Shown: positions 7,458-14,807, counted from the first letter of the stretch. The stretch: 18,250 nucleotides of DNA from Selenomonadales bacterium (GCA_003150515.1 QALW01000048.1:1-18250), one strand, 5' to 3'. Notes: generated from the sequence alone by a model not told the origin. Program-made: numbers and translations.

Positions 7458-8075
7458 ATGCCTGACAAATATCAGGATCTGGAGGATGCGGAAATTGTTT
7501 CTCTTGCGCAGGCAGGGGACGCGCAGGCCTCCGAATACATAATGAATAAATATAAAAATCTTGTCCGCAGCAAGGCTCATGCTTATTTTATCATGGGAGC
7601 GGAGGCGGAGGATTTGCTTCAGGAGGGTATGATAGGCCTTTTTAAGGCAATCAGGGATTATGATAAGGAAAAAAACGATTCCTTTTATGCTTTTGCCGTT
7701 ATGTGCATAAGGCGGCAGCTGATTTCCGCGCTTAAGAGGGCGACCAGGCAAAAGCATATTCCGCTTAATTCCTATGTTTCGCTGAATAAATCCATATATG
7801 ACGAGGAGAACGAGCGCACGCTTATGGATGTGCTTACGGCCAGGGGAGTATCTAATCCCGAACAGCTTATGATTGCCCAGCAGGAATATGAATTTATTAA
7901 CGCCAAAATTGAAAACGTGCTTTCTGATTTTGAGCGCGCGGTATTAAAGGAATATATTGCGGGCAAAAGCTACAGCGAAATAGCCGCAGGGATGGACACT
8001 CAGCCTAAGAGCGTGGATAACGCGCTTCAGCGCGTAAAGGCTAAATTGGAAAGAGCCCTCAGGAGCATAATGTAA
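7458..8075 (+). CDS. sigH: RNA polymerase sigma factor SigH (Spo0H)
   Basis: 205 residues. Sigma-H of Bacillota directs post-exponential and early sporulation transcription and, in Bacillus, competence. Region 2 is clear (EAEDLLQEGMIGLFKAIRDYD, FAVMCIRRQLISALK), followed by the highly diagnostic TRQKHIPLNSYVSLNKSIYDEE segment that is nearly identical to Bacillus SigH. Region 4 contains the helix-turn-helix (GKSYSEIAAGMDTQPKSVDNALQRVKAKLE). ATG start with AAAGGA upstream at slightly long spacing. It lies 123 bp after rlmB, so it may have its own promoter in the gap; I could not identify a convincing one. Its presence suggests a spore-forming lineage, although SigH also occurs in non-sporulating relatives. 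Confidence 0.94.
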   Translation: MPDKYQDLEDAEIVSLAQAGDAQASEYIMNKYKNLVRSKAHAYFIMGAEAEDLLQEGMIGLFKAIRDYDKEKNDSFYAFAVMCIRRQLISALKRATRQKHIPLNSYVSLNKSIYDEENERTLMDVLTARGVSNPEQLMIAQQEYEFINAKIENVLSDFERAVLKEYIAGKSYSEIAAGMDTQPKSVDNALQRVKAKLERALRSIM

Positions 8076-8102
8076 CGCTGGAGGATTATTTTTAAAAAAG
8101 CA

Positions 8103-8137
8103 AACGGCGCGCGGCTGATTATCTGCCGCGCGCCGTT
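8103..8137. terminator. Bidirectional terminator hairpin after sigH
   Basis: A perfect 13-bp stem (AACGGCGCGCGGC / GCCGCGCGCCGTT) with a 9-base loop, 27 bp after the sigH stop. On the plus strand it is followed by TTGTTG, a poor U-tract. On the minus strand it is followed by TTTGCTTTTTT, so it probably ends the small minus-strand gene at 8160-8261 better than sigH. Confidence 0.75.
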
Positions 8138-8159
8138 GTTGTCCACCAAATACGGACGT

Positions 8160-8261
8160 TTAGTCGTTCTTGTCAGAGCAGTCCTTAGTATCGCAGTGAT
8201 TATTCTTCTGCTGATTCTTATTCTGCTGGTTCTTCTGATTTTTGTTTTGATTGTTGCTCAT
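8160..8261 (-). CDS. 33-residue Asn/Gln/Lys-rich small protein
   Basis: On the minus strand an ATG at 8261, preceded by AAAGGATG at fitting distance, opens 33 codons ending in TAA (8160-8162). The product starts MSNNQNKNQKNQQNKNQQKN and ends NHCDTKDCSDKND: a low-complexity N/Q/K stretch with a short acidic tail holding two cysteines four residues apart. The frame is closed by a strong hairpin with a good U-tract on this strand. Very short N/Q-rich genes of this kind occur in many Clostridia and are usually left unannotated. Their function is unknown; abundance in spores or a disordered structural role are guesses. Confidence 0.6.
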   Translation of the reverse strand: MSNNQNKNQKNQQNKNQQKNNHCDTKDCSDKND

Positions 8262-8309
8262 GAAAAAACATCCTTTCATAATTGGTTTCAAGCTTAGTTT
8301 TGCCTTTAG

Positions 8310-8342
8310 AGGATTATTTATTCATAAAATAATCCTTTTTTT
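8310..8342 (+). terminator. Rho-independent terminator, plus strand
   Basis: A 10-bp stem AGGATTATTT / AAATAATCCT with a 7-base loop is followed by seven T residues (8336-8342). The only upstream plus-strand gene is sigH, 235 bp away, so it would catch readthrough past the weak first terminator. It overlaps the region upstream of the minus-strand small gene. Confidence 0.65.
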
Positions 8343-8372
8343 AAAATTTTCCGAGATGAAGATGAAAAAATG

Positions 8373-8463
8373 AGACGGCCTTTTCTGATTTTTGCTGCAT
8401 TAAAATCATATGTCATAATGAGCATATGAACATAATCGCGTGCTCATGAGAAAATGCCGTCTA
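8373..8463 (-). terminator. Probable terminator of the dus gene, stem overlapping the stop codon
   Basis: On the minus strand AGACGGCATTTTC (8463-8451) pairs at 12 of 13 positions with GAAAAGGCCGTCT (8385-8373), which is followed by CATTTTTTC. The left arm lies in the last codons of dus. The long loop contains a smaller GAGCA/TGCTC hairpin. The long loop makes this less certain than a standard terminator. Confidence 0.4.
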
Positions 8464-9385
8464 TTAAAGCGGCCATTTCGGGCGCGCTAGTCTGAACTAC
8501 TATTTTCTGGCGCAGCCTGGCCGCGCCTTTTATGCCTTGCACATAAGCCGCCAGATGCTTGCGCATTTCCCGGACTGCCGTATATTCTCCTTTGAATTCG
8601 CAGAGCGCCTTAAAATGCTCGGAAATAATTTCGTGTTTTTGTTCGTCTGAAATGGAAAAGCATTTTTTATCAAAATATGAGGAAATTTCAGCAAAAATCC
8701 AGGGCCGGCCGAAAGCGGCCCGTCCTATCATTACTCCGGAACAGCCGGATGAGAGCATAATCTGAGCGTCCCGGCCGGAGGAAACATCCCCGTTTCCTAT
8801 TACCGGCACTTTTACCGCCGCGCACACCTTTTCTATTATATCCATATTGCAGCGGCCCGAATATCCCTGTTCGCGGGTGCGGCCGTGCACGGTTACGGCC
8901 GAGGCTCCGCCCTCCTGCGCGGCCAGGGCGCATTCTACGGCGTTTAAAGAATCAAATCCGGCGCGCAGCTTTACCGTTACTGGACGCTGCGCGGCCTCTT
9001 TAACGGCGGCGACTATTTTAAATATGTTTTTAGGGGAGCGCATAAGCGCGCTGCCGTCTCCGTTTGCGATAATCTTTTTGGCCGGACAGCCCATATTGAC
9101 GTCTATTATGGGAAAAGGCTTCAGAGCCTCCGAAGCGGCGGCCGAGGCTAATAATTCAGGATCATGCCCGAAAAGCTGGGCCGCGCAGGGCGCGGCGGAT
9201 TGGTCCTCCTTAAGCAGAAACCGTGTGGCGGAATTGGAATGGGCCAGGCCGTTTGCGCTCACCATCTCAGTAAAAACCATGCCGGCTCCGAACTGAGCGC
9301 AGATGTTCCTGAAAACCTTATCAGTTATGCCTGCCATGGGGGCCAGGAGCAGATTGTTTTTTAATTTTATATCGGCTATATACAA
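8444..9385 (-). CDS. dus: tRNA-dihydrouridine synthase (DusB-like)
   Basis: 313 residues. FMN-dependent flavoenzyme that reduces uridines in the tRNA D-loop to dihydrouridine with NADPH. The N-terminal LLAPMAGITD flavin motif (12-22), DVNMGCPAKKI with the catalytic Cys100, the TVKLRAGFD strand, the TVHGRTREQGYSG motif with the conserved His, VIGNGDV and the phosphate-binding GVMIGRAAFGRPW are all present in the family order. A TTG start is chosen: MYIADIKLKN aligns with the usual family N-terminus, GAAGG lies just upstream, and an in-frame TGA sits four codons before it. It stands alone on the minus strand, divergent from hslV. In Bacillota these enzymes are usually annotated DusB or Dus1; which tRNA positions it modifies cannot be read from sequence. 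Confidence 0.92.
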   Translation of the reverse strand: MYIADIKLKNNLLLAPMAGITDKVFRNICAQFGAGMVFTEMVSANGLAHSNSATRFLLKEDQSAAPCAAQLFGHDPELLASAAASEALKPFPIIDVNMGCPAKKIIANGDGSALMRSPKNIFKIVAAVKEAAQRPVTVKLRAGFDSLNAVECALAAQEGGASAVTVHGRTREQGYSGRCNMDIIEKVCAAVKVPVIGNGDVSSGRDAQIMLSSGCSGVMIGRAAFGRPWIFAEISSYFDKKCFSISDEQKHEIISEHFKALCEFKGEYTAVREMRKHLAAYVQGIKGAARLRQKIVVQTSAPEMAALIDGIFS

Positions 9386-9502
9386 AAACCTTCACGTCCA
9401 TCCCCTTTAATTTGCAAGCGCGCTTAAAAAAGCTCGTCCTGCATTCGCCTTTTATTTTACGCTATTAAGCGCCAAAAGGCAAACGGAACCTTTATATGTG
9501 AA

Positions 9503-9517
9503 ATTTTTCTGAATATT
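9503..9517. promoter_or_regulatory. Candidate CodY operator upstream of hslV-hslU-codY
   Basis: ATTTTTCTGAATATT matches the established CodY box AATTTTCWGAAAATT at 13 of 15 positions. It lies 38 bp upstream of the -10-like TATAAT at 9556-9561. Since codY is the last gene of this operon, the site suggests autoregulation in response to GTP and branched-chain amino acids. Confidence 0.45.
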
Positions 9518-9555
9518 TAGAATAAACGCTTCTACTCTGAGGGGCGCTGTGGTAT

Positions 9556-9561
9556 TATAAT
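9556..9561 (+). promoter_or_regulatory. Probable -10 element of the hslV-hslU-codY promoter
   Basis: A perfect TATAAT 50 bp before the hslV ATG. No good -35 is found at the usual distance (CTCTGA-like sequence only), which would fit a regulated promoter or one needing an activator. Confidence 0.4.
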
Positions 9562-9610
9562 ATGGACGGAATTGAGAGCCGTGTGTCAATATAGATAAGG
9601 AGAAAGCAAA

Positions 9611-10144
9611 ATGGAATTTGAAGGTACGACAATCGTAGGCGTGCTCCGGGACGGAAAATGCGCGCTGGCCGGGGACGGCCAGGTAACCATGGGCCAGTCT
9701 GTGGTTATGAAAAAGGGCGCAGTGAAAGTGCGCAGGATATATCATGACAGCGTGGTAATGGGTTTTGCAGGCTCAGTGGCGGACGCTTTTGCCTTAAGCG
9801 AGCTTTTTGAGGGCAAGCTGGAGCAATATTCGGGCAATCTCTACAGAGCGGCGGTGGAATTGGCTCAGCTTTGGCGTTCGGATAAGGTGCTGCGCAAGCT
9901 GGAGGCCATGATGATAGTAGCGGATAAGAGCGGCATGCTGGTGCTGTCCGGTTCGGGCGAAGTAATTGAGCCGGACGATGGAATTGCGGCTATAGGTTCG
10001 GGAGGCACTTACGCGCTTTCGGCTGCCAGGGCGCTTGCGCGCTTTACTAATATGAACGCGCCTGAAATAGCGTATGAGGCGCTTAAAATTGCGGGCGAAA
10101 TCTGCGTTTATACTAACGATAATATAAAGGTTGAGGAAGTTTAA
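9611..10144 (+). CDS. hslV: ATP-dependent protease peptidase subunit HslV (ClpQ)
   Basis: 177 residues, the proteasome-like N-terminal nucleophile peptidase that forms the core of the HslUV cytoplasmic protease. Removal of the first five residues (MEFEG) would expose Thr6 of TTIVGV as the catalytic nucleophile. The motifs AGDGQVTMGQ, the KVRRIY lysine region, GFAGSVADAF, the LRKLEAMMIVAD strand, IAAIGSGGTYAL and AGEICVYTNDN follow the family closely. A Thr nucleophile appears intact, unlike the Bacillus subtilis homologue, where an N-terminal serine has been reported to act. Start with AAGGAG eight bases upstream. First gene of hslV-hslU-codY; in Bacillus xerC precedes it, but here a lone divergent dus gene does. 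Confidence 0.96.
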   Translation: MEFEGTTIVGVLRDGKCALAGDGQVTMGQSVVMKKGAVKVRRIYHDSVVMGFAGSVADAFALSELFEGKLEQYSGNLYRAAVELAQLWRSDKVLRKLEAMMIVADKSGMLVLSGSGEVIEPDDGIAAIGSGGTYALSAARALARFTNMNAPEIAYEALKIAGEICVYTNDNIKVEEV

Positions 10145-10227
10145 AAAATATCACTGCGGAAAAACAAGCTGTTCGGCGGCGGCATTCCGCTTGAAATTGA
10201 TTTATCCGCCGGAGAAAGAGGAGAGAA

Positions 10228-11532
10228 ATGCTTGCACTTACGCCCAAACAAATAGTCAGCGAGCTGGATAGATATATAGTAGGACAGGATGACGCTAAAA
10301 GAAGCGTGGCTATAGCCCTGCGCAACCGCTACCGGCGCAATAGGCTTCCTAAGGATATCAGGGATGAGATTACGCCTAAAAATATCATTATGTCCGGTCC
10401 TACCGGAGTGGGCAAGACGGAGATTGCCCGCCGTATAGCCAAGATTACCGGAGCGCCTTTTGTAAAGGTGGAGGCGACTAAATTCACTGAGGTCGGATAT
10501 GTGGGCCGGGATGTGGATTCTATGGTAAGGGATTTGGTGGAGGCCTCCATAAGGCTGGTGCGCGAGGAAAAGCGGGCTCAGCTTCAGGATAAACTGGATA
10601 GAACGGCAAAAAACAGGCTGATTGATATTATTCTGCCTTTGCGCAAGCCCAAGGAAAACGAGACGCTGGAGGAAAGGCGCGCAATAGTTACGGACGATTT
10701 GGACAGAGGCGTGCTGGAGGATTATATAATAGAACTGGAAGTGGAGGATAAGCCGGCGGGGATGAACGCCGAGGTGCCTGGTCAGCCTGAAATAAGCATG
10801 GGCGATCTTTTGGGCGGGCTGATGCCCAAAAAGACAAAAAAGCGCCGCATGCCCGTTAAGGAGGCGCGCAAAATTATAGAGCAGCAGGAGCTGGATAAGC
10901 TGCTGGATAATGACGCGGTTGTAAGCCTGGCGCTGGAACGGGCCGAGCAGGATGGAATTATTTTTATAGACGAGATTGATAAAATAGCGATCGGCACTCA
11001 AGGACAGGGGCCTAACGTCTCCCGAGAGGGCGTGCAGCGGGATATTCTTCCCATAGTTGAGGGATGCACGGTTAATACCAAATACGGGCCCATCTCCACC
11101 GATTATATATTATTCATAGCTGCGGGCGCCTTCCATGTATCCAAAATATCTGATTTAATACCTGAATTACAGGGGCGTTTTCCTTTGAGAGTGGAGCTCA
11201 AGCCGCTTACTGTGGAGGATCTCAAGCGAATTCTGGTCTCTACGGATAATTCTTTAGTTGGGCAGTATACGCATATTCTGGAAGTGGATAACGCTCATCT
11301 TACTTTTACTCAGGAGGCGCTTGAAATTTTGGCGCGCCATGCGTTTGAAGCCAATGAATTTGACGAGAATATTGGGGCCAGAAGGCTGGTGGCAGTTATG
11401 GAAAAGCTGCTGGACGAGGTGGCCTTTGATGCGGACGGAGAGGAAAGAAATATAACGGTAGACGCGGAATTTGTTATAAAGCGCCTGGGCGAAGGGGCGG
11501 CAAAGCGCAATCTGGACAGGTATATATTATGA
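10228..11532 (+). CDS. hslU: ATP-dependent protease ATPase subunit HslU (ClpY)
   Basis: 434 residues. AAA+ unfoldase that recognises, unfolds and feeds substrates into HslV. N-terminal PKQIVSELDRYIVGQDDAK, Walker A GPTGVGKT (57-64), pore loop GYVGRD (90-95), a full intermediate I-domain (~105-235), Walker B IIFIDE (244-249), the ELQGRFPLRVEL arginine region (313-324) and the sensor-2 segment GARRLVAVMEKLLDEV are all visible. The C-terminus ends NLDRYIL, the tail type that inserts between HslV subunits to activate them. Start ATG behind GGAGAAAGAGGAGAG, 83 bp after hslV; its stop overlaps the codY start by four bases (ATGA), so the three genes form one operon. Confidence 0.97.
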   Translation: MLALTPKQIVSELDRYIVGQDDAKRSVAIALRNRYRRNRLPKDIRDEITPKNIIMSGPTGVGKTEIARRIAKITGAPFVKVEATKFTEVGYVGRDVDSMVRDLVEASIRLVREEKRAQLQDKLDRTAKNRLIDIILPLRKPKENETLEERRAIVTDDLDRGVLEDYIIELEVEDKPAGMNAEVPGQPEISMGDLLGGLMPKKTKKRRMPVKEARKIIEQQELDKLLDNDAVVSLALERAEQDGIIFIDEIDKIAIGTQGQGPNVSREGVQRDILPIVEGCTVNTKYGPISTDYILFIAAGAFHVSKISDLIPELQGRFPLRVELKPLTVEDLKRILVSTDNSLVGQYTHILEVDNAHLTFTQEALEILARHAFEANEFDENIGARRLVAVMEKLLDEVAFDADGEERNITVDAEFVIKRLGEGAAKRNLDRYIL

Positions 11533-12287
11533 CCAAAGCGCAGCTGCTAACTAAAGTCCGGGAACTGATTGCTTATTTCCATAGCTGCGGGGAACAGGTG
11601 GGCTTTGCGGATATAGGCGAATTGGCTCAGCGGATATTGGACGCGAGCGTGCATATATTCAGCAGAGAGGGAGGCCTGTTTGATACGGGCGCGCATGCCG
11701 GCCGCTGCGGCCTTTCGGATACGGGCGTCGTTTCAAGCTTGATAGGAGAATTCAATAAAGTAAATCATACGCGGGTTTTTATTTCGGAAAATGGGGAATG
11801 TCCCTTTAAGGCGGGAAACTGCAATTTTGAACACAGGCTGCATGTAGTTACTCCCCTTTTTTACGGAGGCAAGCGCGTAGGGACGCTTATATATACAAAA
11901 GACACCGGCGTTTACGACGAGCTGGATATAGCCTTGGCGGAGCTTATAGCAATGCTGGCTGCTCAGGCTTTATATAACGACGTGCTTAACAGGGAAAAGA
12001 AGATGGGCAGGCAAAAGGCGGAAATCAGGCAGGCGGCGCAGTCTCTTTCCTATACTGAGCGCCGTGCGGCTGAGGCGGTTATCCGCGCGGCCCTGGCTGA
12101 GGACGGAGTTATAAATGTGAGCAGAGTGGCCGCGCAGGAGAATATAACGCGTTCGGTAGTGGCGGGAGCCATAAGAAAATTGGAGAGCGCGGGAATTATT
12201 AGAGTGCGTTCCTTGGGAATGAAGGGAAGCTATATAAGCGTTGTTAATCCATATGCTCTGGAGGAATTCAGTTCGGAGAGCTTTTAA
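11529..12287 (+). CDS. codY: Global transcriptional regulator CodY
   Basis: 252 residues, the usual length. CodY is a Bacillota-specific repressor that senses GTP and branched-chain amino acids and controls nitrogen metabolism, transport and virulence-type genes. The N-terminal GAF domain (about residues 1-155) includes SEFNKVNHTRVF-like GEFNKVNHTRVF and ECPFKAGNCNFEHR. The C-terminal winged helix-turn-helix is almost identical to family members: VSRVAAQENITRSVVAGAIR, then LESAGIIRVRSLGMKGSYI. The ATG lies inside the hslU stop, so translation is coupled. The GAF part is noticeably more divergent from Bacillus CodY than the DNA-binding part, which suggests conserved operator recognition. A CodY-box match lies upstream of the operon. 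Confidence 0.95.
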   Translation: MTKAQLLTKVRELIAYFHSCGEQVGFADIGELAQRILDASVHIFSREGGLFDTGAHAGRCGLSDTGVVSSLIGEFNKVNHTRVFISENGECPFKAGNCNFEHRLHVVTPLFYGGKRVGTLIYTKDTGVYDELDIALAELIAMLAAQALYNDVLNREKKMGRQKAEIRQAAQSLSYTERRAAEAVIRAALAEDGVINVSRVAAQENITRSVVAGAIRKLESAGIIRVRSLGMKGSYISVVNPYALEEFSSESF

Positions 12288-12438
12288 CCGGCGACAGGCC
12301 CGTTGCGGGGGGCGGCGCGGATTTTTTGCGCCGCAGGCGCAAAAATAAGCGTCCCTGAGGAATTTCCTCAGGGACGCTCAGGCCCGGCGGAACGCCGGGC
12401 CGTCCGCGCCGCCCCCGCAACGGGGCTGCCGCCGGTTA
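12285..12438. repeat. 154-bp nested palindrome (cloverleaf-forming) between codY and purF
   Basis: Outer arms 12285-12321 and 12403-12438 pair over about 34 of 37 positions (one A-C and one G-G mismatch, one bulged G). They enclose three hairpins in a row: TTTTTGCGCC / GGCGCAAAAA (12323-12345, loop GCA); AGCGTCCCTGAGGA / TCCTCAGGGACGCT (12348-12378, 14 bp, loop ATT); and GGCCCGGCG / CGCCGGGCC (12381-12401, loop GAA). Both DNA strands can form the same four-way structure. The left arm begins with the codY stop codon, and the right arm ends eight bases from the purF stop. It is far more GC-rich than its flanks. There is no U-tract after the outer stem, so it is not a standard terminator, although it may block both convergent transcripts. 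It may be a miniature mobile palindromic element or a structured RNA. Confidence 0.85.
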
Positions 12439-12445
12439 TATTAAA

Positions 12446-13882
12446 TCAAGCCTTTCCGGCAAAAGCGCAGCGGCGGCATTTTTCCACATCCAGCGGATAA
12501 TTTCCGTCAAAGCAGCCTGTGCAGAAGCTTACGTCCGATTTGTTTCGCACGGCTGATACAAGCGCTTCCAGAGGAAGATAGGTAAGAGTGTCGGCGCCTA
12601 TCATTTTGCGGATATCCTCAATTGAATGAGTGGCGCTTATTAAATGCTTTTTGGAGGGAGTATCTATTCCGAAATAGCATGGGAAATTCACTGGCGGAGA
12701 GCAGATTCTCATATGCACTTCCTTAGCCCCGGCGCTCTTAAGCATATCCACAAGCCGCTTGGAGGTTGTGCCCCGCACTATTGAATCGTCAATAAGCACT
12801 ATTCTTTTTCCCCGCACGTTAGCCGCCGCGGCGTTGAGTTTCATGCGCACGGCCAATTCCCTCATAGATTGCTCCGGCTGAATAAAGGAACGGCCGACAT
12901 ATCTGTTTTTAATGAGCGCGTCGCCGTAGGGAATGCCGCTTTCGTGCGAATATCCGATTGCCGCTGCCAGGCCTGAATCGGGCACGCCGGCAACCATATC
13001 CGCTTCTACCGGCGCCAGGCGGGCAAGGCTTGCTCCTACCCGCAGGCGGGAACCCATTACGTCCAGTCCGTCTATGACCGAATCGGGCCGCGCCAGATAT
13101 ACATATTCAAATATGCACAGCGCGCTGGGAGCATGACCGGCCAGAGGATCGTATCTAAGGGATTTGGCGCCTTCGTCTGAAATCATGATTATTTCGCCCG
13201 GCTCTATATCTCTTATGAGAGAGGCGCCGACGGCGTCAAGCGCAACCGATTCGGAAGCGAGGATATAGGAATCTCCTTTTTTGCCCAGACAGAGCGGGCG
13301 TATGCCTTTGGGATCGCGGACGCCGATAAGCATGTGCTCGTTAGCCATAACAAGGGAATAGGAGCCCTTTAAATCGTTCATCATTGTGCGGATGGCGCTT
13401 TGTATATCCAGATGCGAATATCTTGCGAGCAGGTGAACGAAAAGCTCGGTATCCGTCTGCGTCTGGAATACTGCGCCTTCATTTTGCAGGCGCTTTGCAA
13501 GCGCCGCCGAATTAAGGATAGTGCCGTTATGGGCTACGGCCAGCACGCCGTTGCGGTAATTGGCCACCAGCGGCTGCGCGTTTACGACGGTATTGCTTCC
13601 TTTTGTGGAATACCGCACATGGCCTACTGCGATTTTCGCGCCTTTAAACTGGGATATGCTTTGAGGGTTAAACACCTCGCTTACCAAGCCCAGATTCTTA
13701 TACTGCGCTATTTTTTTGCCGTTGATTGTAGCAATGCCGGCGCTTTCCTGCCCGCGATGCTGAAGAGCGTGCAGCGCGAAATACAGCACGTCGGGGGAAA
13801 GCTCTCCTTTATTAAATATGCCTGCTACGCCGCATTCTTCGCTGAAATGCTCCTGAACGGCATAAACATCCAATTCATGCAT
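12446..13882 (-). CDS. purF: Amidophosphoribosyltransferase (Fe-S type)
   Basis: 478 residues. Catalyses the first committed step of purine synthesis, PRPP plus glutamine to phosphoribosylamine. ATG 13882 is chosen because AGAGAGGTG lies nine bases upstream; a GTG at 13894 is part of that site. Residues 1-16 form a propeptide whose removal exposes Cys17 (CGVAGIF), the class II glutamine amidotransferase nucleophile. ALQHRGQESAGI and VGHVRYSTKGSN follow. The PRTase half has the PRPP loop VLIDDSIVRGTTSKRL. Cysteines at CIFEYVY, FPCYFG and FCTGCF correspond to the [4Fe-4S] ligands of the Bacillus enzyme, so this is the oxygen-sensitive type. It follows purC after 20 bp in one transcript. The remaining pur genes are not in the window. 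Confidence 0.96.
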   Translation of the reverse strand: MHELDVYAVQEHFSEECGVAGIFNKGELSPDVLYFALHALQHRGQESAGIATINGKKIAQYKNLGLVSEVFNPQSISQFKGAKIAVGHVRYSTKGSNTVVNAQPLVANYRNGVLAVAHNGTILNSAALAKRLQNEGAVFQTQTDTELFVHLLARYSHLDIQSAIRTMMNDLKGSYSLVMANEHMLIGVRDPKGIRPLCLGKKGDSYILASESVALDAVGASLIRDIEPGEIIMISDEGAKSLRYDPLAGHAPSALCIFEYVYLARPDSVIDGLDVMGSRLRVGASLARLAPVEADMVAGVPDSGLAAAIGYSHESGIPYGDALIKNRYVGRSFIQPEQSMRELAVRMKLNAAAANVRGKRIVLIDDSIVRGTTSKRLVDMLKSAGAKEVHMRICSPPVNFPCYFGIDTPSKKHLISATHSIEDIRKMIGADTLTYLPLEALVSAVRNKSDVSFCTGCFDGNYPLDVEKCRRCAFAGKA

Positions 13883-13902
13883 AAGCAAAAACACCTCTCT
13901 GA

Positions 13903-14616
13903 TTATTTACCCAAAACCCGGCGCATAAGCTCCTGGTATGCCTCAGCCTCGTGCCCCATATCCCTGCGGAATAAATCCTTATCCAGCTTGCGGCCGGTCG
14001 TAGTATCCCAGAAACGGCAGGTATCGGGGGAAATTTCGTCGGCCAGTATTATTTCATCATGGAAGCGGCCGAATTCCAGTTTAAAATCAACCAGGGTTAC
14101 ATTTAGGGGCTTAAAGAAGGAAATAAGCAGCTCGTTGACTTTAAGAGCTATATCGGCTATTTTATTCATCTCCTCGGGGGTTGCTAGGCCCAGAGCATAA
14201 ATATGCGAGCAGTTTATAAGGGGATCGCCCAGCTCGTCGTCTTTGTAGTAGTATTCCAGAATGGTTTTGGACATATGCGTACCCTCGGGCAGGCCCAGCC
14301 GTTTGGAAAGGCTGCCGGCGGCAATGTTGCGCACTACTACTTCCACAGGCACTATGCTTACTTTTTTAACTACAGTTTCGCGGGGGGAAAGCTCCTTGAC
14401 AAAATGGGTGGGAACGCCTTTTTCCTCCAGCATGTTAAAGAGAAAATTAGAGACTATATTATTTACTTCTCCTTTATCCTCAATGGTGCCTTTTTTGAGG
14501 CCGTTCAATGCTGTAGCGTCGTCTTTATAGCTAACTATTACATAATCGTCGTTATCAGTTGCATATACTTTTTTAGCTTTGCCCTCATAAAGCTGGGCGC
14601 CTTTCTTGAGTTCCAT
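13903..14616 (-). CDS. purC: Phosphoribosylaminoimidazole-succinocarboxamide synthase
   Basis: 237 residues, typical for bacterial PurC. It joins aspartate to CAIR with ATP to give SAICAR, a middle step of de novo purine synthesis. The N-terminal QLYEGKAKKVYAT nucleotide loop, SYKDDATALNG, the IVPVEVVVRNIAAGS core with the SLSKRLG loop, LVDFKLEFGR and LADEISPDTCRFWD are the family motifs in order. The ATG has a GAGGTGA site. First gene of a purC-purF pair with a strong promoter (14649-14677) and two PurBox-like sites further upstream, so it is probably under purine control. Confidence 0.96.
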   Translation of the reverse strand: MELKKGAQLYEGKAKKVYATDNDDYVIVSYKDDATALNGLKKGTIEDKGEVNNIVSNFLFNMLEEKGVPTHFVKELSPRETVVKKVSIVPVEVVVRNIAAGSLSKRLGLPEGTHMSKTILEYYYKDDELGDPLINCSHIYALGLATPEEMNKIADIALKVNELLISFFKPLNVTLVDFKLEFGRFHDEIILADEISPDTCRFWDTTTGRKLDKDLFRRDMGHEAEAYQELMRRVLGK

Positions 14617-14648
14617 AATCTCACCTCATATTATTTGTTTATAAGATA

Positions 14649-14677
14649 ATTTTAAAGGACATTAAATCATGTGTCAA
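14649..14677 (-). promoter_or_regulatory. Promoter of purC-purF
   Basis: On the minus strand a consensus -35 TTGACA (14677-14672), a 17-bp spacer and -10 TAAAAT (14654-14649) lie 33 bp before the purC ATG. Confidence 0.7.
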
Positions 14678-14712
14678 CTGCAAATACGAGGATTATACAA
14701 ACAATATCTATA

Positions 14713-14736
14713 AATGTTCGTATAATGTTCGGTATT
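14713..14736 (-). promoter_or_regulatory. Two tandem PurBox-like sites upstream of purC
   Basis: On the minus strand AATACCGAACATT (14736-14724) fits the published PurBox AWWWCCGAACWWT at every position, and TTATACGAACATT (14725-14713) fits at 11 of 13. They form a direct repeat with an 11-base period, about one helical turn. They sit roughly 70-95 bases upstream of the predicted start, the distance at which PurR acts as activator in Lactococcus, rather than over the promoter. They also lie upstream of the divergent tRNA promoter. Confidence 0.55.
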
Positions 14737-14752
14737 ATTCCGCATTTTTAAG

Positions 14753-14782
14753 TTGACAAAAGTGTGAATTTATTTATATAAT
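14753..14782 (+). promoter_or_regulatory. Promoter of the tRNA-Arg gene
   Basis: Consensus -35 TTGACA (14753-14758), an 18-bp spacer and perfect -10 TATAAT (14777-14782), 25 bp before the tRNA 5' end. Confidence 0.7.
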
Positions 14783-14807
14783 AAATTGTTCTTGAATATT
14801 TATAAAA

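Noticed and set aside
10141..11001. 286-codon minus-strand frame opposite hslU
   Set aside because: It lies wholly over a firmly identified gene, has no ribosome binding site or recognisable domain, and is explained by the codon pattern of hslU.
13400..14200. 266-codon plus-strand frame opposite purF and purC
   Set aside because: It spans the junction of two confidently identified minus-strand genes and has no protein-like features.
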